Below are positions 52,090 through 54,376 of a DNA stretch of 54,376 nucleotides, piece by piece. The first letter of the stretch is position 1; each line of letters begins with the position of its first letter. The DNA comes from Priapulus caudatus (taxonomy: Eukaryota > Priapulida > Priapulimorpha > Priapulimorphida > Priapulidae), in contig NW_014578665.1 in assembly GCF_000485595.1 (NCBI RefSeq), positions 13,478-67,853 on the forward strand. Direction: 5' to 3'. The position numbers were made by a program, and so were the translations under genes. The notes under the pieces were generated by a model, which made no database searches, was not told the origin of the DNA, and was given only the letters and a program-made list of their open reading frames with translations.

Positions 52090-53060
52090 ACGCGCAAGAG
52101 GATAGGGTTACAAAGCCTGCCTAATCCTTGTTTGCTGCGGAGGAAGTGCGCCGGACGGTGAATGCACAATGCCGGCAATACTGCTGATATTAAGAGCGAG
52201 AGATCAACCTGTTACAAAATATTCGAGAAGTGACAGAGCGCGAATATACTGAGCCGGGCCAGATTTCTGTGACGGAGCTGTAGACGTAGCATTTCCCCAA
52301 ATTGCGCATAGCGGATCGCAAACCGGCAGCCCCGTCAAACGAGTGTGTCCGGTGAATCCGCTCCTTCAAAGCCCGACCGTAATGTTCAGCAGGTCAACAA
52401 TAAGTGGCGCTCCAAGTATATTCGGCCGCTTGTCACTTCCAAATTTTTGTAACAGGTTATATTACTATTTAGTTCAATACAGATATTGGCAGATACATAG
52501 TAAGTTCCACCAGATACGCGACGAAAGGTTCGTTTGAGGAATTAAACCGCAGTTTGGACAGTTGCTAAAGTATCTGAAGACGCACCCAGCAAAAGCCGGC
52601 CCCGAGTGAGTTCACTCAGCGCATATCCTCCGCACAAATAGGTAGGGAGGCTTTGTAATCCCCTATCCTCTGGTTTGGTACATTATTTACTGTCGTCGTA
52701 TTAAGATTGCGCTTACAAATGTATCGCAATAGCTCTGTATTTAAAACTACATAATGACCTGTTACAAAAATTCGGAAGTGAGAGCGACGGCGAATATCAC
52801 TGAGCGCGCGCATTTTCTGTTGACCTGTGAACGGTATCCATTTCCCAATGCCATAGCGAGTCCGGCGCGGCCACAACGCGAGCGCCCCCCGAGGCTGTCG
52901 GTGAATTCCACTCCTTCAGAAGACCGAAGTACGTGCACATAGGTCAACAAGAAAGGGCCTCAGGTATATTCGGCCGCTCGTCGAAGCTGTCGAATTCTTT
53001 GGGATGACAGCGAGGTTATACCTAGTTTAATACAGAGATCTGCGCCGGATAGCAGTTGTA
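52090..53060. repeat. Two diverged copies of a palindromic repeat
   Basis: Segments at about 52208-52495 and 52753-53040 share, in order, ACCTGTTACAAAA, ATTCGGAAGTGA-like, CGAATAT-ACTGAG, CCATTTCCC, CCGGTGAATTCC-like CTCCTTCA, AGGTCAACAA and GTATATTCGGCCGCT. The start and end of each copy are roughly inverted (TGTTACAAAAATTCGG versus CCAAATTTTTGTAACA). The copies differ by many single-base indels, which resembles unpolished sequence. Confidence 0.65.
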
Positions 53061-53234
53061 GGTATTCCCGAATAGGGCGGAGGGGAAAGGTTGTGTCCTC
53101 ACATAAACCGCTCCGCTGCCTAGTCCCACTAAGCCTTTCTGTGTGGGCCTCTTATAACGAATGATTTGTTGGCGAAAGACTGACCTGGTCTACTTCTATT
53201 CCGCGCCTCTTTGCCTGACGACGCGTGACTGGTA

Positions 53235-53790
53235 CCGCACGCATCTCCAAATAAAGAGTGAGGCCCAGTTAGGCGGCCTCCCGCAGAGGCGTGCGTCCTT
53301 CGGTACGCCCGTCGGTTTTCTGAGAAGTGGCAACATCATGGTAATGTCATTCAATGTGCAGACAATAGTGGTAAAATCTTTCGCAGTTACTCTCATCCAA
53401 ATCACCCTTGACGATTTGTACGTTTACTCGTTGTATCTCAATATCTTATCTCTTACCCTACTTACAAATATTGTGGTGTTATTATTAGTAACCGATCTTC
53501 GCTGGAATCGCACCATTGACTACATTGTAAGAAAGGCTCCCGACTGATTCGCTGCCTATCGGCGCTAATCTTAGCTTTGCTGACTCTAAAGAACTCGGTC
53601 CTGACAGCTTTCAAAATGAACTAATGGCGTTCGTGCCGCATATTAGAATATGCTTCGGCCAGCCTGGTGCCCTTATCAGACTTCAGAACTGCTCTATGAT
53701 TGGACACCAAATTGCAGCCCAAGTAAAAGCTAACCGAAAGATGGGTTCTGGCCAGACAACTAGTGATTGATAGTACTGAATTGTTGGTTT
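53235..53790 (+). pseudogene. Noisy LINE reverse transcriptase fragment
   Basis: Pieces in shifting frames resemble a CR1/L2-like LINE RT. QLGGLPQRR (53270) stands for the GGLPQG box. TLIQIT..DLY (53390) could be the region of the active-site DD box. VTDLRWNRTIDYIVRKA (53490-53540) matches the typical DLRWN.HIDYI..KA box. LEYA-like and PYQTSELLYD (53640-53700) match the downstream conserved block. The order is right but frames change often. Not functional as written. Confidence 0.5.
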
Positions 53791-53799
53791 TGGCTCGTC

Positions 53800-54376
53800 T
53801 TGAATGGCCTCCCCTTCGTGTCCCGCTTTCTTCACTAAACTCAATGAACTTTCTATACCTTATCAAAGTGGTGAGATGACAATTGCATTGGCCTTCTTGG
53901 CTATATGAAGCCTGCTTCGCTGGCAAGGCCGCGCATCATCCTGGAGCGTGATTGTCAGCTTTGTTTTCGGGCATGTCACAACTTCTAAGATGATCCCCTT
54001 TCAAGTTTAGCTTGCTTTGTCTCGCGTGAGGTCCGTATTGAATGTCACTGCCGTCATTCCTTATAAATTAGGGCAGAATGCAGGCAACTTTCTTCCGCTG
54101 CGGCGATCGCAGCAGTGTGGTCTACCCCGTCGACCATATGATCCCACTCTCGCATCTTCTTTAATTACAGTCTCCAGGATTCTTGAAGATTATCACTTAT
54201 GAGGTTTAGTGGGTTACAGCCCAGTTTTGGAAATTTTCTAGGAAGGTACCTGAAACGCACCTCAGCAAACCGGGGCCCGAGGTGATGTCACTCCGGGCAC
54301 TGGTCCTCCGCAGAAAAGGATAGTGACTACTTCTTCATGCGTGAGAAAGTAGCGGGTCGCGACAGTCGCCCAGTGC
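53800..54376. other. Right edge, unassigned repeats
   Basis: No gene. The segment from 54228 (ACCTGAAACGCACCTCAGCA, GATGTCACTC, TCCTCCGCAGAAAAGGATAG) repeats, with indels, the segment at 52550-52640, so the same repeat occurs twice near the contig end. Confidence 0.5.

Noticed and set aside
1-54376. tRNA genes, rRNA genes, CRISPR arrays, bacterial operons.
   Set aside because: No cloverleaf with B-box-like GGTTCGAATCC, no rRNA segments and no spaced identical repeats were found. The DNA is eukaryotic in character.

Overview
The window looks like animal nuclear DNA that is mostly a transposon graveyard. One conserved host gene is recognisable: AAGAB, the alpha/gamma-adaptin-binding protein p34, on the minus strand (14232 to 9497). 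It is split by a single 3.7 kb intron. The large intron, three Ty3/gypsy elements with gag-pol, a piggyBac transposase, LINE 3' ends and many short terminal-inverted-repeat (TIR) elements point to an invertebrate metazoan. A sponge or cnidarian is possible, but no marker here fixes the clade.

Layout. (1) About 0.9-8.3 kb is an old Ty3/gypsy element with a 213 bp 3' LTR. Its protease is split by a 0.7 kb TIR element, its RT by a 1.1 kb insert carrying a zinc-finger ORF, its RT/RNase H junction by a 1 kb TIR element, and its integrase N terminus by a 5-bp-TSD element that is itself interrupted. (2) 8.3-9.3 kb holds two small TIR elements (8-bp and TA duplications). (3) 9.3-14.3 kb is AAGAB; its intron carries a 3.2 kb TTAA-flanked element full of GGACAATTAC-type arrays and kilobase-scale purine/pyrimidine tracts. 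(4) 15.2-16.2 kb and 17.05-17.9 kb are two hAT-like elements with 8-bp and 5-bp duplications.

(5) 17.9-34.7 kb is the centrepiece, a nested stack. A piggyBac transposon (17909-34664, TTAG on both sides) contains a Ty3/gypsy element (18076-31391, CTCCC duplication). That element carries in its 5' LTR a second, apparently recent Ty3/gypsy element (18087-24115, AACAC duplication, LTRs identical by eye). It also carries a TTAA-flanked element in gag, a solo LTR in RT and a short target-primed-looking scrap. The piggyBac transposase is further split by another solo LTR.

(6) 34.7-37.5 kb is a larger relative of the element at 5.6 kb, containing an iteron-rich nested element. (7) 37.5-44.7 kb is AT-rich noncoding DNA, a LINE 3' end with a tandemly repeated 3' UTR, and several palindromic elements. 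(8) 44.7-48.4 kb is a palindromic element hit by a Mutator-like element (9-bp duplication), which in turn was hit by a hAT-like element (8-bp duplication). A 74 bp relative of the Mutator-like element lies nearby. (9) 48.4-54.4 kb has no confident gene. Its last 2-4 kb look like noisy, indel-rich copies of repeats, including a LINE RT fragment.

None of the mobile elements looks coding-competent. The main value of the window is relative chronology and target-site evidence for many families, several supported by exact duplications or by an empty site inside the window. All comparisons were made by eye, and family names rest on motifs and duplication lengths, not on database searches.
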